The notes under the pieces: generated by a model | The model's database searches: none | Told to the model about the DNA's origin: nothing | Seen by the model: only the letters and a program-made list of their open reading frames with translations | Source of the DNA: G963677325 sp963677325 | Lineage (GTDB): Bacteria > Bacteroidota > Bacteroidia > Bacteroidales > Prolixibacteraceae | Direction of reading: 5' to 3' | Assembly: GCA_963677325.2 (NCBI GenBank) | Contig: CAXXGM010000011.1 | Coordinates: 26,057-90,056 of the forward strand | Length of the DNA: 64,000 bases | Part shown: positions 25,786 to 35,900 of the stretch, in pieces | Numbering within the stretch: the stretch's first letter is position 1 | Layout of the letters: each line of letters starts with the position of its first letter | Program-made: the position numbers and the translations under genes

Positions 25786-26280
25786 TTAATTTAGCTTGAT
25801 TTGATCAACATATGTGTTGATGAGTTTTTTTTGCTGAGCTTCGTCTTCCAGTTGTCCCTTCAAAATTTTCTCTGCTATTTCAATAGAAAAATTGGCTATA
25901 ATTTCTTTGATTTCACCAATGGCAGCAGTTTTTTCCTGTTCAATTGCAGCTTTCGCATTCTCCATTACCTTTCCTGCTTCCAGGGAAGCCTGAGTTTTGG
26001 CATCGCGTACAATTGATTCCTTCATTTCGCGCGCCTCTTTTACAATCTGCTCCCTTTCAAGAATTGCCTCCCTCATAATTTTTTCATTATCAGATTTTAG
26101 CCTTGCCATTTCCTCTTTCGCAAGTTGGGCTGTCCTTAAGGCTTCATCTATTGAATTTTCACGATCAGATAGCGCCTTTAGTATGGGTCTCCAGGCATAT
26201 TTTCTGAGAATGAACAACAGGAGTGCAAAAGAGAGTACCATCCAAAAAAGCAGACCAAAATCCGGCATTACTAAACCCAT
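25786..26280 (-). CDS. atpF: ATP synthase Fo subunit b
   Basis: A 164-residue protein with one N-terminal transmembrane helix (PDFGLLFWMVLSFALLLFIL) followed by a long charged, coiled-coil-forming helix rich in Glu, Lys and Ala (about residues 35-150). RKYAWRPILKALSDRENSI is the typical juncture after the membrane. The Met at residue 5 (MPDFG) is an alternative start. It is the peripheral stalk, dimeric in the complex. It sits between atpE and atpH. Confidence 0.94.
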   Translation of the reverse strand: MGLVMPDFGLLFWMVLSFALLLFILRKYAWRPILKALSDRENSIDEALRTAQLAKEEMARLKSDNEKIMREAILEREQIVKEAREMKESIVRDAKTQASLEAGKVMENAKAAIEQEKTAAIGEIKEIIANFSIEIAEKILKGQLEDEAQQKKLINTYVDQIKLN

Positions 26281-26372
26281 GACTAGAAATGATAAATGAT
26301 TAAAATCAACAATAACTCAATTAAGAAATTACTTTCGTGAGATTTCTTCTACTGTTCGTCAAATAATTCAAA

Positions 26373-26675
26373 CTACTTCGGCACAACGAACAGGAGAAGC
26401 AGACAGATAACTATAGCGAAGAACGCAACCCCCTCAATCAAGGCCGCAGCTACAATCATGTTCGAACGGATGTCCCCTGCGGCTTCAGGCTGACGGGCAA
26501 TAGCTTCAACTGCTCCGCCACCAATCCTCCCGATTCCTAAACCGGCGCCGATAGCAGCTAAACCGGCACCAATCCCTGCACCCATAAAAGCAATGGCATT
26601 ACTTGCACCTGCTCCTGCCGCTACTTCCTGCATAGCCCCTGTAGCGGCTTGTAAAATAATTCCTAATGTTAACAT
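26373..26675 (-). CDS. atpE: ATP synthase Fo subunit c
   Basis: A 100-residue proteolipid with two transmembrane helices joined by the polar loop ARQPEAAGD. The ion-binding carboxylate is E81 in AALIEGVAFFA. The residues after it are Gly-Val instead of the Ser/Thr typical of sodium-binding rings, so proton coupling is likely (inference). The protein is about 20 residues longer at the N terminus than E. coli subunit c; helix 1 carries the repeated Gly/Ala pattern GAGIGAGLAAIGAGLGIG. Confidence 0.95.
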   Translation of the reverse strand: MLTLGIILQAATGAMQEVAAGAGASNAIAFMGAGIGAGLAAIGAGLGIGRIGGGAVEAIARQPEAAGDIRSNMIVAAALIEGVAFFAIVICLLLLFVVPK

Positions 26676-26704
26676 ACGGTCAGTATTAAATTTATAAATA
26701 TACT

Positions 26705-26748
26705 AATTACACGAATTAAGGACGAATTTACACCAACCTTAATTCGTG
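26705..26748. repeat. Intergenic hairpin sharing a dispersed 24-bp repeat
   Basis: CACGAATTAAGG (26710-26721) pairs exactly with CCTTAATTCGTG (26737-26748) in the atpB-atpE spacer. The left part, 26705-26728, matches 23 of 24 bases with 56263-56286 in the lgt downstream region, so it belongs to a dispersed repeat. Confidence 0.55.
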
Positions 26749-26755
26749 ATTCTAA

Positions 26756-27853
26756 TTAAATCACCAGTTCTTCTTTCTCATGATTATGATGCTGCTCAAG
26801 CGCCATCCCAAAGTAGATAGCTGATAATAAGGTGAAAACATACGCCTGTATAAATGCAACCAGCAGTTCAAGCAAGCCCATAAATATAGTAAAACCGACG
26901 GAAATCACTGAAACCCCGTAACCGCTGATCAAGCTTCGCTCGCCAAAAATAAAGATCAGACTATAAAATCCTAATACTATAATATGGCCGGCACAGATAT
27001 TCGCAAAAAGCCGGATCATCAAAACAAAAGGCTTGATAAACACTCCCATTATTTCAACGATTGGCATCAGGGGTATCGGTAATTTTAACCACCATGGTAC
27101 TCCCGGGGCATTCACCAGATGAGTCCAGTAATCTCTTGACCCACTAAATAAAGTAATTATGAAAGTAAATAGGGCCAGGGCCAGGGTCACCGAAATGTTT
27201 CCTGTCACGTTTGCTCCTCCGGGGAAAAATGGCACAAGCCCGAGTAAATTATTGATCAGGATAAAGAAAAAAATGGTCAGTAAGTAGGGAAGATATTTTT
27301 TGTATTTTTCTTCTCCGATAGCAGCTTTGGCTACATCATCCCTGACGAAAAGAATGATGGGTTCAAGCCAGCTTTGAGTTCCTTTAGGCGATCTGGCATA
27401 ATTCTCGGTATACCGTTTTGCAATAGACAAGAATATCCAGATAATAAGAATCACACTTACAAATACGGAAGTGACATTTTTGGTAATCGATAGGTCTATT
27501 GGTCTTATTTCTTCTCCATTTGGAAGAGTCTCAATGATCTTACCTTCATATTTGCCTTCATGGGAAATTTTAAAACCATTGTAGGATTCCTTGCCATGGT
27601 GCAGTTTACCTGACATGAACACCTGAAATCCACTGTTTTTGCTGTACAAAATAACCGGAAGCGGAATTGTGATGCTGGTTTCACCTATAGCAGTAACATG
27701 CCACTCATAGGAGTCTCCAATGTGATGCATAATCATTTTGCCGGCATCAAAGGGAGTCTCCTCTTTGCGTTTCCCGGTTTCTTGATTCGCTTTTAAAATC
27801 CCGATTTGGAAGGTTAATAAAAAGAATATAAATAATGCTTTTATTACTTTCAC
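26756..27853 (-). CDS. atpB: ATP synthase Fo subunit a with extended N-terminal domain
   Basis: A 365-residue membrane subunit that forms the proton half-channels. The essential arginine is R281 in LMIRLFANICAGH. Membrane segments run from about residue 127 to the end. The first 125 residues are unusual against E. coli: a signal-peptide-like hydrophobic start (about 4-20), then a hydrophilic domain of about 100 residues predicted outside the cytoplasm. Such N-terminal additions are seen in Bacteroidota subunit a. It is followed by atpE 80 bp later. Confidence 0.95.
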   Translation of the reverse strand: MKVIKALFIFFLLTFQIGILKANQETGKRKEETPFDAGKMIMHHIGDSYEWHVTAIGETSITIPLPVILYSKNSGFQVFMSGKLHHGKESYNGFKISHEGKYEGKIIETLPNGEEIRPIDLSITKNVTSVFVSVILIIWIFLSIAKRYTENYARSPKGTQSWLEPIILFVRDDVAKAAIGEEKYKKYLPYLLTIFFFILINNLLGLVPFFPGGANVTGNISVTLALALFTFIITLFSGSRDYWTHLVNAPGVPWWLKLPIPLMPIVEIMGVFIKPFVLMIRLFANICAGHIIVLGFYSLIFIFGERSLISGYGVSVISVGFTIFMGLLELLVAFIQAYVFTLLSAIYFGMALEQHHNHEKEELVI

Positions 27854-27921
27854 ACTGAAAAAATTTAATAGGCAAAAATAATATTCTTGAGTTAAGATTG
27901 TAAAATTTACATCCTTTTTAT

Positions 27922-28302
27922 TTAATTTTTTTTCACATTCAACAGTTGAACCACTTCAAAAATGGTATAACCGATGTATAGAATAAAAAAAGATATTACA
28001 AATGAAAGAGCATTAGAGCTGTCAATCAACAAACAAATCAGGAGGAACATAAAATATACCATCAATTTTATCGTGATCGAAAGAATGTAGGCATTTGTGA
28101 ATACCTGAATATTTTTTGCAACAGTCTTGAGAAGACGTAAATGCGAAAAAATTGTAAAAGCTGCAATAACCAACAATTGCAAAGGAAATGCTCTTACATA
28201 GTAGGGCTTTAAAATTGAAATGAACAGAATTGATGCGATTCCAATAACTGCCAGACTAAAAATGGAAAATTTTACTAAAAATTGTTTTACCTCGGCTTCC
28301 AT
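27922..28302 (-). CDS. Small membrane protein of the atp operon (AtpI-like position)
   Basis: A 126-residue protein with four predicted transmembrane helices (about residues 12-32, 40-55, 70-92, 98-118) and short polar ends. It lies between the AtpZ-like gene (9 bp) and atpB (68 bp), the place usually taken by AtpI, which helps assemble the c-ring or brings in Mg2+. Sequence similarity to AtpI cannot be judged by eye, so the role is inferred from position and topology only. Confidence 0.75.
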   Translation of the reverse strand: MEAEVKQFLVKFSIFSLAVIGIASILFISILKPYYVRAFPLQLLVIAAFTIFSHLRLLKTVAKNIQVFTNAYILSITIKLMVYFMFLLICLLIDSSNALSFVISFFILYIGYTIFEVVQLLNVKKN

Positions 28303-28311
28303 GATTTTTTA

Positions 28312-28563
28312 TCATTTTTTCAATAACGTGTGGAAAAAATAAAATAATGAAAGAAAAGCGGAAACAAGAATTAATATAATTGTAAATATCGGATGCTCCA
28401 TTTTTAATAGTTTATCCAATTCCTGTCCGCCAAATGTACCAATCATCACAATAACGATCATCTGGAAAACCATACTTGAATATTTCCCATACAATCGCAG
28501 GTATTCTTTTTTCCGGGACAAGTTGGAATCATTTTTATTCATTGCATTGACATTTCGTTCCAA
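28312..28563 (-). CDS. AtpZ/AtpI-like protein, first gene of the atp operon
   Basis: An 83-residue protein with two transmembrane helices (about 30-47 and 58-79) after a charged N terminus. GGQELDKLL between the helices matches the short AtpZ family pattern (G-x-x-L-D). A second Met at residue 8 (MNKNDS, start at 28542) may be the true start. It opens the ATP synthase operon and is followed 9 bp later by a four-helix membrane protein. Confidence 0.75.
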   Translation of the reverse strand: MERNVNAMNKNDSNLSRKKEYLRLYGKYSSMVFQMIVIVMIGTFGGQELDKLLKMEHPIFTIILILVSAFLSLFYFFHTLLKK

Positions 28564-28936
28564 AACCTGGTCCTTTAATTAAAACAGAAGATTATCTGGT
28601 TTGATTACCTGGTAATCTACATTAATATAAGCCAAGTTTTTTAAAAACTCAAATAATTGTGCGATATGCGCATCTCTCAATTACATCATTCCAAAAGCAC
28701 TGCACATCATCACATCGGGTGCATGCACTTGGATTTTAAATCTACAATTAAAATTGGTCTGTTAAATAACAAAAATAGGAAAATTAATCCCGAACGGACC
28801 TTGGTATAAATCATTTGTATTCAATCAACTGAAACATATTCTCCTTAACAGGCGAAATGGTAGGATCAGGAAGCGGTAATGGAAAAATCATTATTTTTTT
28901 TTAAATTGTATCATAGGAAAATCAAAACACCTCAAC
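28564..28936. other. Divergent intergenic region upstream of the atp operon
   Basis: This 370-bp non-coding stretch separates the ATP synthase operon (-) from the DUF1508 gene (+) and must hold both promoters. No promoter match good enough to name was found. GTGCGATATGCGCAT and CGGGTGCATGCACTTGG are small palindromic patches at about 28660 and 28715; their meaning is unknown. Confidence 0.35.
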
Positions 28937-29290
28937 ATGGGAAAATTTATAATTGAAAAGGGTCCGGGAGGTCATTATTATTTCAAGCTCATCTCCAGTA
29001 ACGGGGAGAGCATTTTCACCAGTGAAAGATATTTTTTCAAGACAGGTTGCAAGCATGCAATTGAAACAATGCGGGTCAGTGCTGTGAATTTTCTTAGATA
29101 TGAATTAGTCACTACCTGTGATGGTAAATATTATTTCAGGTTGAAGGGTTCAGGGGGGCAAAGTATTGGCAGTAGCTGTTTTTATGAGTCACCTGAAAAA
29201 CGAAATTATTATGTTGAGAAAGTGAAGAATTCTTCTCCCTACGCAAACTTAATTGATCTGACTCAACCACAGGAATTGAATACTGTTTGA
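28937..29290 (+). CDS. YegP-like protein with two DUF1508 repeats
   Basis: A 117-residue protein made of two DUF1508 units. The first, at about residues 3-50, contains KGPGGHYYFKLISSNGESIFTSERY; the second, at about 55-105, contains TCDGKYYFRLKGSGGQSIGSS. Each forms a small beta hairpin pair that dimerises in known structures. Function is unknown; relatives are common stress-induced small proteins. It stands alone. Confidence 0.9.
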   Translation: MGKFIIEKGPGGHYYFKLISSNGESIFTSERYFFKTGCKHAIETMRVSAVNFLRYELVTTCDGKYYFRLKGSGGQSIGSSCFYESPEKRNYYVEKVKNSSPYANLIDLTQPQELNTV

Positions 29291-29489
29291 TGCTTGTGTC
29301 GTTTCTGTTTACCAAAATTGGTGCTGCTTACTGATATATACGGATTGTTCTTTTTAAGGACATTGAATTCTTTTGTTCTGATCAGAATAATTGATTGAAT
29401 AATTGATTGAATAATTTTCTCTTTGAAGTACATTCTGACGATAGTGAAAATTAAAGAATGAACCAATAGAGGAAGTGAGGAGTCCCGTT

Positions 29490-30716
29490 TTATTCAGATC
29501 CGATTGAGGCTTGTTTATTGGAAACACGCTGAACATCCTCAATTATCTCATCAACACGGTGTTTATTGTAATGAGGCGCAGATATTAAAATAAAGTAGAA
29601 GATCGAAATAAAATTGAGGCCGGCGGCTATGGTAAATGACCACGAGAAACCTGTTATTTCTGCAATTTTGCCCCCCAAAAACATACCTGTACCCACTCCT
29701 GCATCAAAAGCTGTGAAATAGGTAGAAATGGCAGTTCCCCTTTCATGAGGTCCGGAAAGATTTACCATGAGAGTCTGCATGGCCGGAAAGAGCATTCCGA
29801 ATCCAATTCCAATCACTAAAGCGGAAACAAAATACAAAAGAGAATAATTTGAGCCGGAAAGTAAAAGCAATCCGGCAGTAAGCGTAATCATGGCAGCTAC
29901 TGAAACTTCCTTTATCCTCCCTCTGTCGATCAACTTGCCACCCAAAAGTCTCGAAAACATGATGCCGGCAGCCAGGATAATAAAAAAAGCGCCTGCATTT
30001 GGAATATGATTTTCTTTTCCATACATCGCTGCGAAGGAAAAGATCATCCCGTAAGAAACCGTGATCAGCATCAGGTTTAATCCGGATGGTATCCCTTTAA
30101 TTAGTACAAATCGATCCAGGGAAACAGGCTGTTGTACTTGCGGAAGTTGTTGATGTACTTTCAATGGTATGGCAAGAATAAAACCTGCTATTCCGGTAAT
30201 GAGTGCTGAGAAAAAGATGTAATTAAAAGGCAGTTTTTCATAGAGCACCAGTCCCAGCATGGGCCCGATGGCCATGGCAATATTACTGGAAATACCGAAA
30301 ATGCCGATTGCTTCACCTCTCCGTGAGGCAGGGGAAATATCGATTACAAGTGTATTGCTTGCAGTGGTTAATGTTCCCCAGATTATACCGTGAAGGATCC
30401 GAATCAGGATGAAAAAGAAAAGTAATGCTCCCGCCACCACATAACCGGTAAAGAGACAGGCAAAAAGAATATAGGAGAGAATATAGAGTTTTTTTCTCGA
30501 GAAGCGGTCGACAAGGTAACCTGAAAAAGGTCGTGTCGAGATCGATGCAATTACGTAAGAGGAGAGTACCAATCCTGTTGCTGCCTTATTGAGGTGCATA
30601 AAATTGACCAGATAGAAAGGAAGAGTCGGAATTAACAGGTAAAAAGCTATAGACATCAGGAAATTAGCACAAAAAAGCAAAATAAAATCCCGGGTCCATA
30701 ATTTATTCGACGACAT
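29490..30716 (-). CDS. Major facilitator superfamily transporter
   Basis: A 408-residue membrane protein with 12 predicted helices. The start at 30716 (MSSNKLWTRDF) is preferred to an in-frame ATG nine codons upstream. The MFS loop 2-3 motif is SGYLVDRFSRKKLYI (variant of G-x3-D-x-R-x-G-R-R), and the second-half copy is GGKLIDRGRIKEV. YLLIPTLPFYLV in helix 1 is common in drug-efflux-like members. The substrate is unknown. It is the only gene in its unit. Confidence 0.88.
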   Translation of the reverse strand: MSSNKLWTRDFILLFCANFLMSIAFYLLIPTLPFYLVNFMHLNKAATGLVLSSYVIASISTRPFSGYLVDRFSRKKLYILSYILFACLFTGYVVAGALLFFFILIRILHGIIWGTLTTASNTLVIDISPASRRGEAIGIFGISSNIAMAIGPMLGLVLYEKLPFNYIFFSALITGIAGFILAIPLKVHQQLPQVQQPVSLDRFVLIKGIPSGLNLMLITVSYGMIFSFAAMYGKENHIPNAGAFFIILAAGIMFSRLLGGKLIDRGRIKEVSVAAMITLTAGLLLLSGSNYSLLYFVSALVIGIGFGMLFPAMQTLMVNLSGPHERGTAISTYFTAFDAGVGTGMFLGGKIAEITGFSWSFTIAAGLNFISIFYFILISAPHYNKHRVDEIIEDVQRVSNKQASIGSE

Positions 30717-30962
30717 ATAATTCCTTTCGTGGGTTGGTGGCACAAAAGTAAATTTAAATTAAAAAAAGAATATTAAGGCAATATTATTTATAGGGTTTTG
30801 TGTTGAGGGGCTGAAGGCTTAATACTTTAAAATCGTCGATGGATTAGATAATCGTAGATAAGGGACAGAAGATCAGTGCTTACTTGTTTCATCAAAGATG
30901 ATCTCTCTCATCCTTTGAATTTTTATTTCAGAGTTGCCCCCGGATTTGAATCCGAACATCAA

Positions 30963-31070
30963 AGCAGATAACAAATTTTGCCGCCAAAGCACCAGAACAC
31001 CAATTTTACACCAAATACGTTTGATGAGATTTAGTGCTTTGGTGCTTTGGTGGCATTTTGTTATCTGCTT
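30963..31070. repeat. Large imperfect inverted repeat (palindromic element)
   Basis: The left arm starting AGCAGATAACAAATTTTGCC (30963 to about 31001) is the near-complement of the right arm 31033-31070, giving a stem of about 38 bp with few mismatches and a 30-nt loop. It lies between the MFS gene and the tRNA. The flanks CCCCCGGA and TCCCGAAGGGGGA add further partial pairing. There is no transposase. Otherwise the 30717-31185 gap has only the tRNA promoter. Confidence 0.6.
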
Positions 31071-31144
31071 AGTCTTCCCGAAGGGGGAGGATAGTAGTAC
31101 AAGCATTGAAAAAAAATCCTTTAAAACTAAATTTTAAAAGATGG

Positions 31145-31169
31145 TTGCATAAAATTTTTTATAAATTTG
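31145..31169 (+). promoter_or_regulatory. Promoter of tRNA-Gly, Bacteroidota type
   Basis: TAAATTTG at 31162-31169 is a full match to the -7 consensus TAnnTTTG, with TTG at 31145-31147 as the upstream -33 element. The tRNA begins 17 nt after the -7 box, consistent with a short leader. Confidence 0.6.
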
Positions 31170-31185
31170 CATCCACCAAATAAAG

Positions 31186-31258
31186 GCGGAAGTAGCTCAG
31201 TTGGTAGAGCATCAGCTTCCCAAGCTGAGGGTCGCGAGTTCGAGTCTCGTTTTCCGCT
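31186..31258 (+). tRNA. tRNA-Gly (anticodon CCC)
   Basis: A complete cloverleaf of 73 nt: acceptor GCGGAAG pairs with TTTCCGC (last pair G-U), the D arm is GCTC-AGTTGGTAGA-GC, the anticodon stem TCAGC/GCTGA encloses the loop TTCCCAA with anticodon CCC, and the T arm contains GTTCGAGTC. The discriminator base is U, as expected for bacterial glycine tRNAs. CCA is not encoded (TCA follows). Confidence 0.95.
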
Positions 31259-31267
31259 CAAAGAATC

Positions 31268-31300
31268 AGCCTGTCACGATAAAAAGTAGCAGGCTTTTTT
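31268..31300 (+). terminator. Terminator of the tRNA-Gly transcript
   Basis: AGCCTG (31268-31273) pairs with CAGGCT (31290-31295) and is followed by a run of T residues. Confidence 0.6.
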
Positions 31301-31550
31301 ATTGGAATCCTCGTCCACTGCTGTTCGTGTGATCTATTTTTTAGGTCACAAGGTCGTACTAAGTTATTCTCAAAGTAATGCAATGACTTTTAGGAACTTT
31401 GTGTCTGACTTTGTGAAACTTCGTGAGCTATTCTTCGGGCTCTTAAAATCAAAAAATCGATATCTCCTCAAAAAGTAGTATCTTGCACCAAATTCCATTA
31501 CGGGATATTCACTTTTTTATTAATTTGAATATCTTTTTTAAAATTTTTTC

Positions 31551-32780
31551 ATGCCTTTTCAGTCTTTAAACATCATTGAACCTATTCTTAAATCATTACA
31601 GGAAGAAGGTTATACCACACCCACTCCGATTCAAAAACAAGCCATTCCAATTGTCCTTGACGGAACAGATCTTTTGGGTTGCGCACAAACAGGTACCGGA
31701 AAAACAGCAGCATTCGCTATTCCGATCCTTCAGTTGCTGAGCGCCGGTAAATCATTTAGAAATAACAAAATAAGAAGCCTGATTGTCACTCCGACAAGAG
31801 AACTGGCCATCCAGATAGGAGAAAGCTTCAGCAATTACGGGCGGCACATACCTCTTTCAACGACCGTGATTTTTGGAGGCGTTAATCAACATCAGCAAAC
31901 ACAGGCGCTTCAGAGGGGAGTCGATATTCTGATCGCTACTCCGGGAAGGCTCCTTGATTTGATGAGCCAGGGTTACATTTCCTTAAAAAACATAGAGATA
32001 TTCGTTCTGGATGAAGCCGATCGTATGCTGGATATGGGCTTTATACACGATGTGAAGAAGATACTGGCAGCATTGCCCGGAAGAAGGCAATCCCTCTTTT
32101 TCTCGGCCACCATGCCTCCCGAAATTGTTAAACTCTCGGACAGTATCCTGAGAAACCCTTCTAAAGTAGAGATTACGCCTGAATCACCGACAGTCGATAT
32201 TATCAAGCAATATATTTATTTCGTGGATAAAGGAAATAAAAGCGCGCTCCTGCTTGATATTTTTAAAGATAAAAGCATCAAAACAGCCTTGGTCTTCACG
32301 CGCACCAAACACGGTGCAGATAAGGTCGTTAAGTTACTTGTGAAGAATGACATTAAGGCTGAAGCCATTCATGGGAATAAAGCTCAGAATGCACGGCAGC
32401 GGGCACTGGCCAATTTTAAAGCTCAGACTACCAGAGTGCTTGTGGCGACGGATCTGGCCTCGCGCGGAATTGATGTCGAGGACATGGAGTTCGTTATTAA
32501 TTATGAGCTTCCAAACATATCAGAAACCTATGTTCACAGGATTGGACGTACCGGCAGGGCAGGCGCCGAAGGAACGGCCTATTCATTCTGTGATGCGGAA
32601 GAAAAAGCATATCTCCGCGATATTGAAAAATTGATCCGTAAAAAAATTCCGGTAATTGAGAATCATCCCTATCCGTTAGTTGAGAATCATCCGGTAAAAA
32701 GTCCTCCGCAACAACGTCCACAAAATCGTACGAGCAGACCTGTACAAAAGACTTCTTTACAGGGGAGCCGAAGATACTAA
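31551..32780 (+). CDS. DEAD-box ATP-dependent RNA helicase, RhlE-like
   Basis: A 409-residue helicase core with a short basic tail. Q motif TTPTPIQKQAIP, motif I AQTGTGKT, motif Ia PTRELA, motif II DEAD in VLDEADRMLDMGF, motif III SAT, motif V ATDLASRGIDV and motif VI HRIGRTGRAG are all present in order. The tail from about residue 375 is rich in Pro, Gln, Arg and Lys and probably binds RNA. Such proteins unwind RNA in ribosome assembly, decay or cold adaptation; which one cannot be said. A terminator lies at 32863. Confidence 0.93.
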   Translation: MPFQSLNIIEPILKSLQEEGYTTPTPIQKQAIPIVLDGTDLLGCAQTGTGKTAAFAIPILQLLSAGKSFRNNKIRSLIVTPTRELAIQIGESFSNYGRHIPLSTTVIFGGVNQHQQTQALQRGVDILIATPGRLLDLMSQGYISLKNIEIFVLDEADRMLDMGFIHDVKKILAALPGRRQSLFFSATMPPEIVKLSDSILRNPSKVEITPESPTVDIIKQYIYFVDKGNKSALLLDIFKDKSIKTALVFTRTKHGADKVVKLLVKNDIKAEAIHGNKAQNARQRALANFKAQTTRVLVATDLASRGIDVEDMEFVINYELPNISETYVHRIGRTGRAGAEGTAYSFCDAEEKAYLRDIEKLIRKKIPVIENHPYPLVENHPVKSPPQQRPQNRTSRPVQKTSLQGSRRY

Positions 32781-32862
32781 CAAACAATCTTCAATAACAG
32801 ATACTTGATGGAAAATTGGGAAGGGGGTCAGAATAAAAACATTTGTTAATTGTTATATCCTC

Positions 32863-32901
32863 ATAAGAAAGAAGCTGTCCCAAAGACAGCTTCTTTCTTA
32901 T
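32863..32901. terminator. Bidirectional terminator between rhlE-like gene and GH copy 1
   Basis: ATAAGAAAGAAGCTGTC (32863-32879) pairs exactly with GACAGCTTCTTTCTTAT (32885-32901) over a 5-nt loop. It lies between convergent genes. Confidence 0.8.
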
Positions 32902-32925
32902 TCATTGATACTTTATAATGCCGCT

Positions 32926-35900
32926 TTATTGTATCAAATACACAATCCCGTATTTATCAACTGTTCCTTTGGGTACGACTACTTTGTAACGTCCATCGCT
33001 TACTTTCTCAATCCTGACGGGTTTATGTCCCGGAGCATCAGGGGTAGCATAGTACGATTCACTGATTTTGGGTACTGAGATTTCAAAACTCATATCATCT
33101 TTAATCTCTTCCCACGCATGATTTGGAACTGGCAGGACGTCATCATTTTTTACCTTCACTCCCGTGGCATTGAGAAGGTGCACCAATGTCACCTTTTTGC
33201 CGTCACGTACCTCGTTATAAACCGATGTAAGCACCTTTTGAGGCATTGAAAGGGCTTCGAATGAAAGTCTATCACCGATTGCCTTTCTGAGAACCTTTTC
33301 GTGAAGCACAGTCAGCTTTTCATCCGGAGTAAATTTATAGGTCCTGCCGATCGTAAAGGAATTACAGAAATCATTCATTCCGTATTTTTTTGAACAATAA
33401 ACGATTCTTCCTTTACCAAGGTTTGCTTCAACAACATCGCTGTTCTGCGCATTGTTTAAAGCCTCTTTACCCAACAAATCGGCAAAAGCCCAAACCGGCC
33501 GGCGCTCGCCATAAGAAGTAAGTTGTCCTGCTTCACCGGTCAGGAAAAGTGCACCTCCGTCGCTGACATACTTCTTCAGTTTAGAAACCTGTTCATCCGA
33601 AAGGCAGTCGATACCCGGAGCAAGCAGTACCCTGAATCTTGAAAGGTTCTGGTTGAGCAAAGCATCGTCTAATACAAATGTGTGTTGGATGTGCTTGTCA
33701 ATCAGGAATTGACTGGTTCCCATAATTTCAGAAGGGTAGGTGCTCTTATTTTTAAGCGACCAATCCCTTGTTTTACGCGAGAATACAATGGCAATGTCGG
33801 CAAAAGGTTTGGCCGTAAGATTGTTCATGTTCTCTTTCCAACCGGTGTATGCATTCATCTTTTCAGCGCCTTCAAAATCGGATAATGACCAGGTAACCTG
33901 GGCTATCATGTTGTTCATGGCCCAGCCGATGAGTGCATAGTCGTATTGATCAGCAGGATACACCAACCCGAAAATAGGGGTATTATAGGTCTCGTGCAGG
34001 CTGTTGTACATGTGCCTGCTGGAGAAAGTGTACCGGTAATCATCCCATACGTCGCGGCTCATAATCTCAGTTCCAAGGAAGTCCATTGATTTGGCGCTTA
34101 AAGCAAGGTCTCCGCCCTGTTCGTAGGAAGCACCGTCGAGGATAAATCCACCTTCTGAGTAGTATTGAATGTTGCAGAAATTTGGATTGATTTGGTGGGC
34201 AGCCTTGCTGAAATCAATTCTCCATTGGGCTATGGCATTTTTACGCCATTCAATCCATGCTTTCCATAGTTTTGAGTTTCGGTTTCTCAGCAAAGGGTTG
34301 GTTTCATCATCCGGCAATTCCAGGCCTGTTGCTTTGGTAAAAGCCGAGCGGCAGTACTCGCAGTTGCAGAAATTACTTCCGTGGAATGTACACTCGTCAA
34401 TCATCAGGCCGTCAATTTTCGTATTCTTTATTTCCTTAAGAATAAACGGGAAATAATAGCCGTCTTTAAAGAGCGGGTTAATAGGACAGATACCCCAGGT
34501 AGGCATTCCATTTGTTTGAGTATGCTGTAGGAATTCAGGATGAGCGGCCAGGAACCGGAATCCCATATCCATGTTCCAAAGGATAGTGAGATCCTGGTGA
34601 TCGAGAACTTTCATCCCCATTTTATGAGCGACCTCCACCGTTTGACGGATGTTCTCTTCTACACGGGGAAGATGTGTAAAGTAAGTATGGCGCGAAAGAA
34701 ATCCATTAAGGATAACGGCTCTAATCCCCCCGTCTTTCACTTCCTTGAGTCGTTGTTCAATAAGTGCCGGTGTTTTAAATTCATTAAACGAACCGTTGTT
34801 ATCAGGTCCCATGGTACCCAAAGGGCTGGTGTATCTCCACGAAAGTTCTTTGGAGCTTTGATCCGGCAGAGCAGTTTCCAATTCAGGAAGCTCAGGAATC
34901 TTATCAATTTCTTCAACTTTCCCGGCAAGTTTTGAATAGGTAACGGATTTGCCGTAAACCGCAGGGATATTATAGTAGTTGCCAAACAGAATATCAGGAT
35001 TGTAGCCATCGTTTTTGATCCAGAACCCGCGACGGAATTCGAAGTCTTCCTCGGTGTGCATGAATAATTGAAGACCAAGAACACTCATCGCCCAATTGCC
35101 GTCAAAGCGGAGGTCCGCTTTGCCTTCCTCAATCCAGCGGACGCAGGTAAGATTGGCCACTTTACCTTTTTCAACTTTGATGTTGGTGAATACTTTTTCT
35201 CCGTTCAGCGACACATTGAATGGCCCAGTGCTTTTGTCAAGCGCACTTGAGCGAACAGTCACCATGTAAAGCCCGGGGCGCAGATTGCCTGCTGTAAAGG
35301 TATTGGGTTGAGAAGATGCTGCTGCTGCATAAAGAGCCCCGGTTGTGTTTCCGCCGGTCTGACGAAGCCCTTCGGTTTTGTTCCAGCCAAATCCCTTTTC
35401 TGAATTATAGGTAGCCAGTCCGGCATTGGTAAAGGCTGCGGATGATTTTCCTCCAAAGCAAAACAGCCTGTCTTTTGCACTTTCTGAGAAGTAGTAATAA
35501 TAAGTTACCGCATGATGTTTCAGGTAATCGCTTTTATCCCCTTCGAAGATGGTAAGTTTGCTGGTGAGAGCCCCTCCATAGTTGGAAGCGCCTACACTGA
35601 AAGACATCTCCAGCATGTCGCCTTTCTTCGTTACAGACCATTGGGATTGAATGGCATTAGTTCCACTGACATAATAGGTTGGTACTCCCTGCGGATTAAA
35701 ATCAAAAGTTATCTTACCCTTTGGGGTGGTAAAAGAAATCCAGCGGGCCGCGGATCCGATAAAATCTCCGTCAGGAGTGGCCGCTGTGAGTGATCCGGAT
35801 GACCATTTTGCATTTTGAGAACGTCCTGTCAGCGCTTCCCACGAAGAGTTATTCACCGCTGATAAGGGAACAGAAATTTTGTAGCTGATAACAGGGGTGG

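Noticed and set aside
29384..29415. Short tandem repeat of ATTGATTGAATA type
   Set aside because: Only about two units; simple sequence with no sign of function.
30873..31137. Small open frames on both strands near 31 kb
   Set aside because: They are produced by the large inverted repeat at 30963-31070 and have no protein-like conservation visible.
34737..35084. Several 90-150 codon open frames within the glycoside-hydrolase array on either strand
   Set aside because: They recur at matching positions in the copies because the underlying genes are homologous; they are shadows of the main frame.
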